Positions 6,905 through 12,764 of a stretch of 12,764 bases of DNA are shown piece by piece. A model generated the notes under the pieces. That model was given only the letters and a program-made list of their open reading frames with translations. It had not been told where the DNA came from and searched no databases. The translations under genes were made by a program, and so were the position numbers. Source of the DNA: Nitrospiraceae bacterium (GTDB taxonomy: Bacteria > Nitrospirota > Nitrospiria > Nitrospirales > Nitrospiraceae); assembly GCA_011391455.1 (NCBI GenBank), contig JAABQN010000036.1, positions 1 through 12,764 of the forward strand, written 5' to 3'. Numbering within the stretch: the stretch's first letter is position 1; each line of letters opens with the position of its first letter.

Positions 6905-7845
6905 TGAAGACATCGCTCAAATCGACGCGTGTGCGGATCTCACGGCTGGATCGAATGCTGATCACGGCGGTCTTGTTGCTGTCCAGCATCTTTCCCGTCG
7001 AGTTGTTTTCCAGCACGCCTCCAGCGCCGATGGGTCACGATGGGGAATACAGCGGCAAGCAGGGGCAGGTGCTGGTGGTCAAGGTGAAGGGCGAAGAGCA
7101 GGCGACGGAGGTGAAGGGGACGTTTCTCAGCCGGACGATTCCATTTTTCCGGGAGTTCAGGCCAGGAGAGCCGGCCGGCTATATCGGTTTGCTCGGGATT
7201 GACATGCAGGATGAGCCTGGAACCTATGAACTATCCGTCGAAGTGAAGCAGGGCGAACAGGCAAAGCAGTTGAGCTTCAATGTTCAGGTGGCTAAAGAGA
7301 AATTTACCGTCGAGCATCTAAAGCTGCCGAAAGACAAGGTCGATCTGGACGAGAAGAGCACAGCGCGTTGGAAAACCGAGCAACAATTAGTACGAGAGGC
7401 GCTCGCAGAGAACTCGCGCCTGAAGTTATGGCGCAGCAACTTCGTGGAGCCGGTGACCGGCAAGCGCACCGGCATTTTCGGCAGCGTGCGGATCATGAAC
7501 GGCCAGGCGCGCAATCCTCATAACGGAGAAGATATCGGCGCGCCGATGGGCACAGACGTCGCAGCCACAAACGACGGGATCGTCCGCATCACGGTCGATC
7601 ATATTTTCTCCGGCAAGGGTGTCTTCGTCGATCATGGCCTGGGGTTCTATACGATGTATTTCCACCTGTCAGAGATTCTGGTCAAAGACGGGGACTTGGT
7701 CACAGCGGGGCAAATCATCGGCAAGGTGGGGGCGACCGGCCGCGCCACCGGCCCGCATCTCCATTGGGGCGTCAAACTCAACGGCGCCCGTGTGAATCCC
7801 TACGCCCTCCTCGATTTACCATTCAAGAACGGTGTAGCGCCTTAG
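6901..7845 (+). CDS. Secreted M23 (LytM-type) zinc metallopeptidase
   Basis: This is a probable periplasmic peptidoglycan endopeptidase or LytM-type regulator. A basic N-terminus and a hydrophobic segment at about residues 19-36 form a signal peptide or membrane anchor. A beta-rich segment (about 50-131, containing GTYELSVEV) resembles the Ig-like N-terminal region often found before M23 domains. The C-terminal catalytic domain keeps all zinc and active-site residues: His207 and Asp211 (NPHNGEDIGAP), His255 (YFHL), and His286 and His288 (GPHLHWG). Activity is therefore expected. The start ATG 6901 overlaps the pafA stop (ATGATGA), implying translational coupling; the second ATG at 6904 is an equal alternative. 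A link between pupylation and the envelope is suggested only by this position. The specific substrate cannot be read from sequence. Confidence 0.9.
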   Translation: MMKTSLKSTRVRISRLDRMLITAVLLLSSIFPVELFSSTPPAPMGHDGEYSGKQGQVLVVKVKGEEQATEVKGTFLSRTIPFFREFRPGEPAGYIGLLGIDMQDEPGTYELSVEVKQGEQAKQLSFNVQVAKEKFTVEHLKLPKDKVDLDEKSTARWKTEQQLVREALAENSRLKLWRSNFVEPVTGKRTGIFGSVRIMNGQARNPHNGEDIGAPMGTDVAATNDGIVRITVDHIFSGKGVFVDHGLGFYTMYFHLSEILVKDGDLVTAGQIIGKVGATGRATGPHLHWGVKLNGARVNPYALLDLPFKNGVAP

Positions 7846-8026
7846 TTACGGTTGCCACTCCGACTCCTGAACCCACGCCAGATCAGAAAGCTGTATCAGT
7901 CAAAGAGTAGAAAACAGGGCTGATGGAACCTGCCCTGCGCCCGCCCGCCGTCAGGCTTGTCGTAGCGGCGTATCGACGGTTGCAGTAGAAGTCTTCGTGA
8001 ATAATGCGGGCTAGGCTTCTTGTTCT
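7846..8026. other. Non-coding stretch between the M23 gene and hicA remnant
   Basis: I see no convincing gene here on either strand. A short inverted repeat CAGGGC (7915-7920) / GCCCTG (7932-7937) could form a weak hairpin about 70 bp after the M23 stop, but no T-tract follows. The GC-rich part at about 7940-7985 holds CCGTC...GACGG symmetry and may be a remnant of a dispersed repeat. Confidence 0.4.
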
Positions 8027-8238
8027 TCATAAGTCGTCAGGATTGAGCCCTGTCACCTTGGAGAGGCGGGCCAGCATGCGTGGACCAATTTCGACGCGGT
8101 CGTGAAACGCAACACGACATCAGGCCAACCGCTTCGTTGGAGCACTCGATGGGAGCCAGTTGTTCGTTTAATCTGTCAACCGATGTGAAGAAGCGCGGAG
8201 AGAACGCGGAGGGCTTGAGTCGAAGGCCAATGGCTCAT
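8027..8238 (-). pseudogene. hicA: HicA-family mRNA interferase toxin, doubly broken
   Basis: An intact HicA toxin of this short type would be 70 residues, cleave mRNA through a conserved His and be neutralised by HicB. Reading the - strand from ATG 8238-8236, which overlaps the hicB stop as ATGA, gives MSHWPSTQALRVLSALLHIG and then TGA (8176-8178) where the family has Trp. Past it, QIKRTTGSHRVLQRSGWPDV continues in the same frame and includes the catalytic-type GSH (His30). At about 8111 one base is missing. The next frame then gives FHDRVEIGPRMLARLSKVTG and ends LNPDDL at TGA 8027-8029. Restoring one base gives exactly 71 codons. Two independent lesions argue for a true pseudogene rather than a single sequencing error. 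The family assignment is from motif recognition. Confidence 0.75.
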
Positions 8239-8456
8239 GCCGCAATGAACCAGACGTTCAGCAACTCTTCAGGCACGGCTTCATCATGTTCGAGGCGATC
8301 GGCCATCGCGCGAAGAGCTAGGGCTTGGACGGCAGCCAACGCAGCAGCCTTCGTCTGTCCGTAGGCCATCACGCCAGGCAAGGTTGGCACTTCGCCGATC
8401 CACCGGCCATCCTCTTCCTGCTCCAGCTCAATCTTGAGTTGAGTCACCTTCGCCAT
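8235..8456 (-). CDS. hicB: HicB-family antitoxin
   Basis: This is a 73-aa protein with the HicB fold signature: KIELEQEEDGRWIGEVPTLP, then GVMAYGQTKAAALAAVQALA and a C-terminal acidic tail. Proteins of this short type bind and block the HicA RNase and often lack a separate DNA-binding domain; none is visible here. ATG 8456 is preceded by a good Shine-Dalgarno. The stop overlaps the ATG of the hicA remnant by 4 bases, so the order is antitoxin first. With the toxin dead, the gene is either a leftover, an antitoxin against a related HicA elsewhere, or retained by chance. The reading frame is uninterrupted. Confidence 0.85.
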   Translation of the reverse strand: MAKVTQLKIELEQEEDGRWIGEVPTLPGVMAYGQTKAAALAAVQALALRAMADRLEHDEAVPEELLNVWFIAA

Positions 8457-8461
8457 ACGAG

Positions 8462-8468
8462 TCCCCTC
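8462..8468 (-). promoter_or_regulatory. Ribosome binding site of hicB
   Basis: On the - strand GAGGGGA lies 5 nt before ATG 8456. It supports this start and indicates that hicB is still translated. Confidence 0.6.
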
Positions 8469-8536
8469 ACCGGTTTAACTGACACTAGGCTGAGCTCCAG
8501 CAGACGGGAAATCAAGGTGCCATCACAAGGAAGCCG

Positions 8537-8571
8537 CGCGCCTCGAAACGGGGCGCGTGGGATTGCATCCC
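8537..8571. other. Two adjacent GC-rich hairpins between rnhA and hicB
   Basis: CGCGCC (8537-8542) pairs with GGCGCG (8552-8557), and GGGAT (8559-8563) pairs with ATCCC (8567-8571) across a 3-nt loop. They lie 10 bp beyond the rnhA stop in the direction of rnhA transcription. They could end or stabilise its mRNA, but no T-tract follows, so a rho-independent terminator call would be weak. Confidence 0.4.
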
Positions 8572-8580
8572 GCCGAGTAA

Positions 8581-9060
8581 TCAGAAAAGACTCTCGATCC
8601 CTTTGTTTTCGACGCTGACAGCCTTGCCGGCGCGGCGCACTTGTTCCAGGCCGGCACGAGCCAGCGCGTCTACACGTTCGTTGTCCGGGTGACCCGCGTG
8701 TCCCTTGACCCAGCGCCATTCGATGGTATGGCCGGCAGCCAACGCATCCAGGCGACGCCACAAATCTTCATTCTTCACGGGCTCTTTGTTCGCCGTTTTC
8801 CAGCCGCGTTGCTTCCAGCTATGGATCCATACGCTGATGCCCTTTTGCACATACTGCGAATCGGTGTAGACCAGCGCTTCCACCGGCCCTGTGAGCGACT
8901 GCAGGGCCTCAATAACGGCGAGCAGCTCCATGCGATTGTTCGTGGTCGCCAGCTCGCCGCCGCACAGCTCCGTTTCGATCTGGCTCACGCGCAGCAGAGC
9001 GCCCCATCCGCCAGGTCCTGGATTGCCGCTACAGGCGCCATCAGTATAGATTTCAATCAT
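8581..9060 (-). CDS. rnhA: Ribonuclease HI
   Basis: RNase HI cleaves the RNA strand of RNA-DNA hybrids, removing R-loops and primer remnants in the cytoplasm. The 159-aa length is typical. The catalytic carboxylates and His are all present: Asp7 (IYTDGACSGNPGPGGWG), Glu45 (NNRMELLAVIEAL), Asp67 (VYTDSQYV), and His121 and Asp131 (WVKGHAGHPDNERVDALA). A basic handle-like region with Trp residues (WIHSWKQRGWKTANKEPVKN) covers about residues 78-97, as in E. coli RNase HI. ATG 9060 is preceded at about 10 nt by GGAGA, an acceptable Shine-Dalgarno. It is a single gene, with non-coding DNA on both sides. Confidence 0.97.
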   Translation of the reverse strand: MIEIYTDGACSGNPGPGGWGALLRVSQIETELCGGELATTNNRMELLAVIEALQSLTGPVEALVYTDSQYVQKGISVWIHSWKQRGWKTANKEPVKNEDLWRRLDALAAGHTIEWRWVKGHAGHPDNERVDALARAGLEQVRRAGKAVSVENKGIESLF

Positions 9061-9110
9061 GAGTCCATCGTCTCCATGTTGGGCAGGACGACCCCTAAAA
9101 GCCTTCAGCC

Positions 9111-9139
9111 TATCTACCTGAGTAGTTACGTGTGGACAA
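9111..9139 (-). promoter_or_regulatory. Possible promoter of rnhA
   Basis: On the - strand TTGTCC (9134-9139) and TAGATA (9111-9116) are spaced by 17 bp, about 50 nt before ATG 9060. The -10 match is poor (3/6), so this is only a candidate. Confidence 0.22.
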
Positions 9140-9227
9140 CATATACGCTGCGCATGAAGGGCCTGTCACCCTTAAAAAAGACTTCCGGTACCGTTGTTTT
9201 GTTTAGGCCCGCATTTCCACGGGGACG

Positions 9228-9326
9228 TCATTTTCCCATCCCGCCCAGTCCTCCGAGCAGTGGTATCAGCGCGTCTTCGCCTGGGCCTTTGCCGTTCTTC
9301 ATATCGGTCTTGATCTCATCGAACAA
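9228..9326 (-). other. Possible 32-codon ORF or gene remnant
   Basis: On the - strand, directly after TAG 9327-9329, a frame reads LFDEIKTDMKNGKGP, then GEDALIPLL, and ends GGLGGMGK at TGA 9228-9230. The residue pattern (an acidic/basic helix followed by a Gly-Leu tail) looks more like a real protein end than random translation. It has only a TTG (9326) or internal ATG (9302) to start from, and no clear Shine-Dalgarno. It lies between the dyad repeat and the rnhA upstream region. It may be the 3' end of a gene cut off by the repeat, or chance. I do not recognise a family. Confidence 0.25.
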
Positions 9327-9335
9327 CTAAAACGC

Positions 9336-9443
9336 CCGGTTCATTCGGTCTATTTGGTTTGTTTTGTTTCTTTGGTTGAACCAAGATTAACCGGATAAAC
9401 CAGATGAACCAAACAAACCAACCAAATGAACCAGACAGACCAG
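9336..9443 (-). repeat. Dyad of 9-bp units, copy 2 (after the HD-hydrolase gene)
   Basis: On the + strand the left arm has CCGGTTCAT, TCGGTCTAT, TTGGTTTGT, TTTGTTTCT and TTGGTT (9336-9377). The right arm has AACCGGATA, AACCAGATG, AACCAAACA, AACCAACCA (9389-9424), then AACCAGACA and GACCAG (9429-9443). The centre TTGGTTGAACCAA is itself a near-perfect small palindrome. As in copy 1, the element begins right after a stop codon: 1 nt separates it from the TAG of the HD gene at 9445-9447. No T-tract follows on either strand. Confidence 0.88.
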
Positions 9444-9444
9444 T

Positions 9445-10866
9445 CTACTCGCTCGACTCGAAGCTCGACGGAGTCTTGTTGAGTACTGTCGCGGTGGCGC
9501 GGGAGAAGGCTTCGTCGTTTGCGTGGTCGTGGGTATAGACGCGGAATTGGACTAAGCGGGTCGGCAGCAGGTCGAGGAATTCTTCTAACGGCTCGGTCGA
9601 GATGGCTTTGGTGCTAGGGTCGTAGACGTAGAGGGGGTTGCCGCGCCGGTCTTTCGGGTCTGGCCTTGGATCGAGCGGCGCCATGTCGACACGGAACTCG
9701 ACTTTCTGGAGCCGCGCCGGCAAGGCTTTTTTGATCTGTTCTTCGAAATGTTCGTGGCTGGGAAAGTCCATGCCTCGTTCCTGGCCCTTTTCCTTGAGCA
9801 CGGCGCTGTAGGCCATCTTCCACTTCACGTCGCGTCCGAGAATCCGCTGCCATTCTATACTCAGGCGCCGCTCGGCGGCGTGGCGAGAATTTTTCCACCC
9901 CCGTACCTGTTCAAGCAGGGACCAATCGGTCAGTGTGAGGTAGTCGTCCATCTTCTTGCGGGGATCGTGGGGAAACAGGAGCTTCATGGTGTCGCCGAAG
10001 ATGTCTCGGAGGTGGATATCGATCGCCCGAGTGGTCCGGTGATAGTAGACGTTGGAATAGAGATACATGCGGGTATTGAGGAACATCTGTAAGGCAGGAA
10101 GGCCTGTTTTATGAATCGTGAATCCCTTGTCTGTGATGATCGTGTAGTGAATGAGTCTGGAGAGATCGACCGGGCCGACTGCCACGCCGCACATATAGGA
10201 ATCGCGCAGGACATAGTCGAGGTTGTCTGCGGTATAGCTGCCGGAGATGACCGGCTGGAGCATGTTGAGCCATCGTGGAATGCGGGAGTTGTCTTTGCCC
10301 TTTTCCTTGAGAATCACATGCGCGATCTGATCGGGGTTGAGTTCCTCGCCTTTGGCGAAGGGGCCGGACGGGCTGCGCCGGATCTTGCGGATGATCGGGC
10401 CGAGATGGTCTCGGATGATGATCTGTCCGAGCTTTTCGTGGCTGGCATGGAAAGCGTGCAAGTAGTTATCGTCGAAGAAATGGCAGAAGGGGCCGTGGCC
10501 GATGTCGTGCACGAGTGCCGTCACGCGGAGAAATTCTTCGACATAGTTCGCCGACGGAATCTCTTTGACCGATTTTTTGAGGAACGGATAGAGATGTCGT
10601 GCAAAGCGGCCTGCCACATGCATGGTGCCGATCGAGTGGACGAAGCGGGTGTGTTCCGCTGAGGGGTAGACCCAGCGGGCGCTTTGGAGTTGATAGATGT
10701 ACCGGAGGCGCTGGACCCAGGGGGAGTCGATCAGATCCTTTTCCGTCCGTTCGTGTGGGTCTGCAACGGAGAAGGGCACGGTGAAGGAGACATATTGGTG
10801 GATCGGATCGGCGATCAGCGCCGACCCATCATAGGGAGCATTGGATTGATGGCCTGATTGAGACAT
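9445..10866 (-). CDS. HD-superfamily phosphohydrolase (dGTPase/SAMHD1-type)
   Basis: This is a cytoplasmic metal-dependent HD phosphohydrolase of the family that includes dNTP triphosphohydrolases (COG1078 type). The start is set at ATG 10866 (473 aa, MSQSGHQSN). The frame stays open 63 codons further up to 11055, but that part has non-coding-like third-base composition and another frame looks better there. The HD motif is complete: His72 (HTRFVHSIG), His120-Asp121 (ALVHDIGHGPFCHFF) and a later Asp in TADNLDYVLRDSYMCG. The order and spacing match SAMHD1-type enzymes. An IHQYVSFTVP motif precedes the HD core. The C-terminal 180 residues are a charged extension with no motif I recognise. The substrate (dNTP or another nucleotide) cannot be fixed from sequence. 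It is the last gene of the thiL-led - strand run, and its stop abuts repeat copy 2. Confidence 0.85.
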   Translation of the reverse strand: MSQSGHQSNAPYDGSALIADPIHQYVSFTVPFSVADPHERTEKDLIDSPWVQRLRYIYQLQSARWVYPSAEHTRFVHSIGTMHVAGRFARHLYPFLKKSVKEIPSANYVEEFLRVTALVHDIGHGPFCHFFDDNYLHAFHASHEKLGQIIIRDHLGPIIRKIRRSPSGPFAKGEELNPDQIAHVILKEKGKDNSRIPRWLNMLQPVISGSYTADNLDYVLRDSYMCGVAVGPVDLSRLIHYTIITDKGFTIHKTGLPALQMFLNTRMYLYSNVYYHRTTRAIDIHLRDIFGDTMKLLFPHDPRKKMDDYLTLTDWSLLEQVRGWKNSRHAAERRLSIEWQRILGRDVKWKMAYSAVLKEKGQERGMDFPSHEHFEEQIKKALPARLQKVEFRVDMAPLDPRPDPKDRRGNPLYVYDPSTKAISTEPLEEFLDLLPTRLVQFRVYTHDHANDEAFSRATATVLNKTPSSFESSE

Positions 10867-10880
10867 GACGAGCGAGTATC

Positions 10881-11105
10881 TTAGCGTATGTCTTGCGGGG
10901 GCGGCAATGGCTGCTCCGGCGAACGATCTGCCGGCATTTGCGTCGTTCTCGGCCCCAAGAAATCCTCGACGTATTGCAGAGAATACGCCTCCGGTTTCTT
11001 GAGACCTTCGGCCTTGCCCTGCCGACAGCTTGTTCGCCTCGCAACTGGCAGGCATAGGGCTCAGACGTCAGGCGATTCTCGCTTCTTGTGCTTGTTACGC
11101 GCCAC
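10881..11105 (-). pseudogene. Small unrecognised reading frame with an internal TGA
   Basis: A frame opens at GTG 11105, immediately after the DUF2062 TGA. It reads VARNKHKKRESPDV and meets TGA (11061-11063). It then continues open for 59 codons to TAA 10881-10883, 14 bp before the HD gene start. The downstream part includes GLKKPEAYSLQYVEDFLGPR and a Pro-rich end PLPPPQDIR. Its third codon positions are G/C-rich like the neighbouring genes, more so than the overlapping frame that extends the HD gene. The 75-codon span exactly fills the gap between two genes of one operon, which favours a real small gene broken by one nonsense change. There is no family match by eye, and chance is possible. 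Confidence 0.33.
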
Positions 11106-11591
11106 TCAAAGATTTCGTGGCGAATCGTTATGAATAATAGGGTCTATCGGATGCGATTGCCGATATTTGGCTACGAAATAGTAGGCGAGTGGATAGGTCA
11201 ATGCTGCACCGAGGAGGCTCAAGACTAATCCGCCAAGAGCGAAGGGCATGGCGTAGGGCATGACCTGTGCGTAGATCGCGCTGAAACTCATATCCTGCCA
11301 GTCGAAGGAGGGGCTGTCCGATCGTCCGAGCAAGAGAGCGCCGACCCAGTAGGTGGCGCCGAGGATGGGGACCACGGTCCAGGGGTTGTTGAGAAAGGCG
11401 CCTGCCATGAGTGCGAGAAAGTTGAGGCCCAATGCCCAGGCGAAGAAGAACACCAAGACAGTGTGTAGCCCGTAGGCCGGAGAAAAACAAATGAAGACTC
11501 CGATGGCGAAGGCCAGAGCCGTTCGCTGCGGCGATTCCTGCAAATGAAGAACCTGTTTCAGGAGCGATCGAAATGAAGGGATCTTGGCCAT
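11106..11591 (-). CDS. DUF2062 membrane protein
   Basis: This is a 161-aa integral inner-membrane protein of the DUF2062 family, whose biochemical role is not known to me. The two signatures of the family are visible: GVFICFSPAYGLHT at residues 31-44 and FLNNPWTVVP at 67-75. Hydrophobic segments fall at about 25-40, 44-64, 72-89 and 113-140, with a short polar stretch (90-105) between them. The C-terminus is basic and cytoplasm-like (KYRQSHPID). ATG 11591 is 21 bp after the thiL stop, which suggests co-transcription with thiL. No clear Shine-Dalgarno is present. Confidence 0.85.
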   Translation of the reverse strand: MAKIPSFRSLLKQVLHLQESPQRTALAFAIGVFICFSPAYGLHTVLVFFFAWALGLNFLALMAGAFLNNPWTVVPILGATYWVGALLLGRSDSPSFDWQDMSFSAIYAQVMPYAMPFALGGLVLSLLGAALTYPLAYYFVAKYRQSHPIDPIIHNDSPRNL

Positions 11592-11612
11592 GGTCGTCGT
11601 GGATGAAGCCGG

Positions 11613-12668
11613 TTATCTGAAGTGTTCGTAGCTGCGGTTCGCCAACCGGCATCGCTTGCCTTGAGGGGACAGGGTCTGCATCCCGAAACGATAGGGGTGA
11701 ATTTCCCCAATGCAAGTCAGGGAGAATCCTTGCTCGCCGGCTGATTGTTCGAGTCGCAGGCGCTGCCTTGGCGATGCGGTAAAGAGCAATTCATAGTCCT
11801 CGCCTCCGGTCAACGCGAGTTCCACTGGGTCGAGCTTTCGAGCGGCTGCATAGGCGCGGCAGGCCGGCGATACCGGGAGTGAGCCCAAATCCAGCTCCAC
11901 TCCGACATGGCTTTCTTCACAGATGTGGCGGAGATCGCCTGAGAGGCCGTCTGAAATATCGATCGCGGAGGTCGCGAAACGATGGGCACTGAGCCACTGG
12001 CCTTCTTCGATGCGCGCGGTGGGACGCAGGTGCCGTCCGATCAGAAATTGCCGGTGCCTATTTGAGAATGATGCAGTGCGTGGTCGGCGGTTTGCACGGG
12101 GCGGTGGTTCGTTCAAGAGCCTCAGTCCGGCTAATGAATCGCCGATTGTGCCTGTCACGTACAGGCCATCGCCCACTCGTGCGCCGCTCCGAAAGAGGGC
12201 CTTACGGGGAGTGACTATTCCAGTCAACGTCAGACTGAGAAACCATCCGCCGTCTGAGGCCGATGTATCTCCGCCGATAAGCCTCACATGGTGTGGCCGG
12301 CAGGCGGCCATCATTCCTCGGTACAGTTGGTGAACATGGGCGGCGACATCTCTACGAGGGATGGCCAAGGACACGAGCAGATATTGCGGGGTGGCTCCCA
12401 TTGCCGCGATGTCGCTGAGGTTCGCCGCTGCGGCGCGGAATCCGATATCAGCCATCGTGGCGGTTCGCAGGTCGAAGTGGACCCCTTCTGTTAAGAGGTC
12501 GGTCGTCAGCACTGTCCATTGGCCGGCTTGTGATGCGATGACGGCGGCATCGTCGCCGATCCCTCGAATCACCGATGGTGTGCTGCGGCTGTGCCGTCGG
12601 TGGAGCGCGTGGATGAGGCCGAATTCGTGAATCGTGGGACGGGCCTTTGTGCGGACCGTGGAGGCCAT
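11613..12668 (-). CDS. thiL: Thiamine-monophosphate kinase
   Basis: ThiL phosphorylates thiamine monophosphate to the active cofactor thiamine diphosphate, the last step of the pathway. With start ATG 12668 (351 aa, MASTVRTKARP) the family motifs are all present: GIGDDAAV (36-43), TTDLLTEGVHFD (55-66), NLSDIAAMGA (83-92), GGDTS (132-136), VTGTIGDS (171-178), AIDISDGL (235-242) and TGGEDYELLF (287-296). An in-frame ATG at 12692 would add eight residues (MNQINSSN). That codon is part of a 9-bp repeat unit, so I prefer 12668. Neither start has a clear Shine-Dalgarno. The gene leads a - strand run with the DUF2062 gene and perhaps the HD hydrolase gene. Confidence 0.95.
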   Translation of the reverse strand: MASTVRTKARPTIHEFGLIHALHRRHSRSTPSVIRGIGDDAAVIASQAGQWTVLTTDLLTEGVHFDLRTATMADIGFRAAAANLSDIAAMGATPQYLLVSLAIPRRDVAAHVHQLYRGMMAACRPHHVRLIGGDTSASDGGWFLSLTLTGIVTPRKALFRSGARVGDGLYVTGTIGDSLAGLRLLNEPPPRANRRPRTASFSNRHRQFLIGRHLRPTARIEEGQWLSAHRFATSAIDISDGLSGDLRHICEESHVGVELDLGSLPVSPACRAYAAARKLDPVELALTGGEDYELLFTASPRQRLRLEQSAGEQGFSLTCIGEIHPYRFGMQTLSPQGKRCRLANRSYEHFR

Positions 12669-12683
12669 GTTAGACGAATTGAT

Positions 12684-12764
12684 CTGGTTCATCTGGTCTG
12701 TCTGGTCTATCTAGTCTGTCTGGTCTGTCCGGTCTATGCATTTAGTCTGGTTCAACCAAACAGA
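12684..12764. repeat. Array of 9-bp units, copy 3, upstream of thiL and cut by the window end
   Basis: Units on the + strand are CTGGTTCAT, CTGGTCTGT, CTGGTCTAT, CTAGTCTGT, CTGGTCTGT, CCGGTCTAT, a diverged GCATTTAGT and CTGGTTCAA (12684-12755). CCAAACAGA follows, which starts the complementary arm type just before the window ends. The 9-bp phase is unbroken over nine units. The first unit supplies an ATG in frame with thiL on the - strand. The missing right arm presumably lies outside the window. Confidence 0.88.

Noticed and set aside
7915..7937. Terminator of the M23 gene
   Set aside because: The stem is only 6 bp with an 11-nt loop and no following T-tract.
9167..9190. Hairpin AAGGG/CCCTT next to a run of A as a terminator
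   Set aside because: The T run precedes the stem on the - strand and is an A run after the stem on the + strand. Neither orientation fits a rho-independent terminator.
8641..9330. Plus-strand open frame of 229 codons over rnhA
   Set aside because: Most of it is antisense to RNase HI, and the remaining part has no family features or start signals.
7846..9335. tRNA or other structured RNA gene
   Set aside because: I found no cloverleaf arms or T-loop consensus in the intergenic parts on either strand.
10867..11055. Extension of the HD hydrolase to ATG 11055
   Set aside because: The added 63 residues have non-coding-like third positions, no motif and no ribosome binding site, and another frame in the same stretch looks more gene-like.

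Overview
The window reads as a chromosomal piece of a Gram-negative bacterium, most likely a Nitrospira-like member of the Nitrospirota. The main reason is a complete actinobacterial-type proteasome and pupylation gene set lying among ordinary Gram-negative housekeeping genes such as thiE, thiL, rnhA and a DUF2062 membrane protein. This placement is inferred from gene content and was not tested by any search.

Layout, left to right. (1) 1-394: the 3' end of a thiamine-phosphate synthase gene. (2) 440-6904, + strand: a strong promoter-like sequence, then the AAA+ proteasomal ATPase (mpa/ARC), dop, prcB and prcA, packed 12, 27 and 2 bp apart. A 94-bp dyad made of 9-bp units follows the prcA stop codon directly, and then comes pafA with its own candidate promoter. 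A secreted M23 peptidase overlaps the pafA stop codon. No gene for the tag protein (Pup or its Gram-negative relative UBact) is visible anywhere in the window. (3) 7846-8456: a non-coding stretch and a HicA/HicB toxin-antitoxin pair on the - strand. The antitoxin gene is intact and the toxin gene is dead, carrying both a nonsense codon and a 1-bp deletion. (4) 8581-9060, - strand: ribonuclease HI, with a mostly non-coding region upstream. (5) 9336-9443: a second copy of the 9-bp-unit dyad. (6) 9445-12668, - strand: thiL, a DUF2062 membrane protein, a small probably broken reading frame, and a dGTPase/SAMHD1-type HD phosphohydrolase, in that order of transcription. (7) 12684-12764: a third 9-bp-unit array, upstream of thiL and running off the end of the window.

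How it works together: PafA would ligate a Pup-like tag to lysines of target proteins and Dop would deamidate or remove it. The Mpa ring would unfold tagged proteins and feed them into the PrcA/PrcB 20S chamber. Every catalytic residue checked is present: Walker motifs, the PrcB Thr nucleophile with its Asp and Lys partners, the Dop and PafA aspartates, and a GHYL docking tail on Mpa. The system therefore looks functional, with its tag encoded elsewhere. The most unusual points are the absent tag gene, the dispersed 9-bp-unit dyads at gene boundaries, the doubly broken hicA beside an intact hicB, and the coupling of pafA to a periplasmic peptidase gene.
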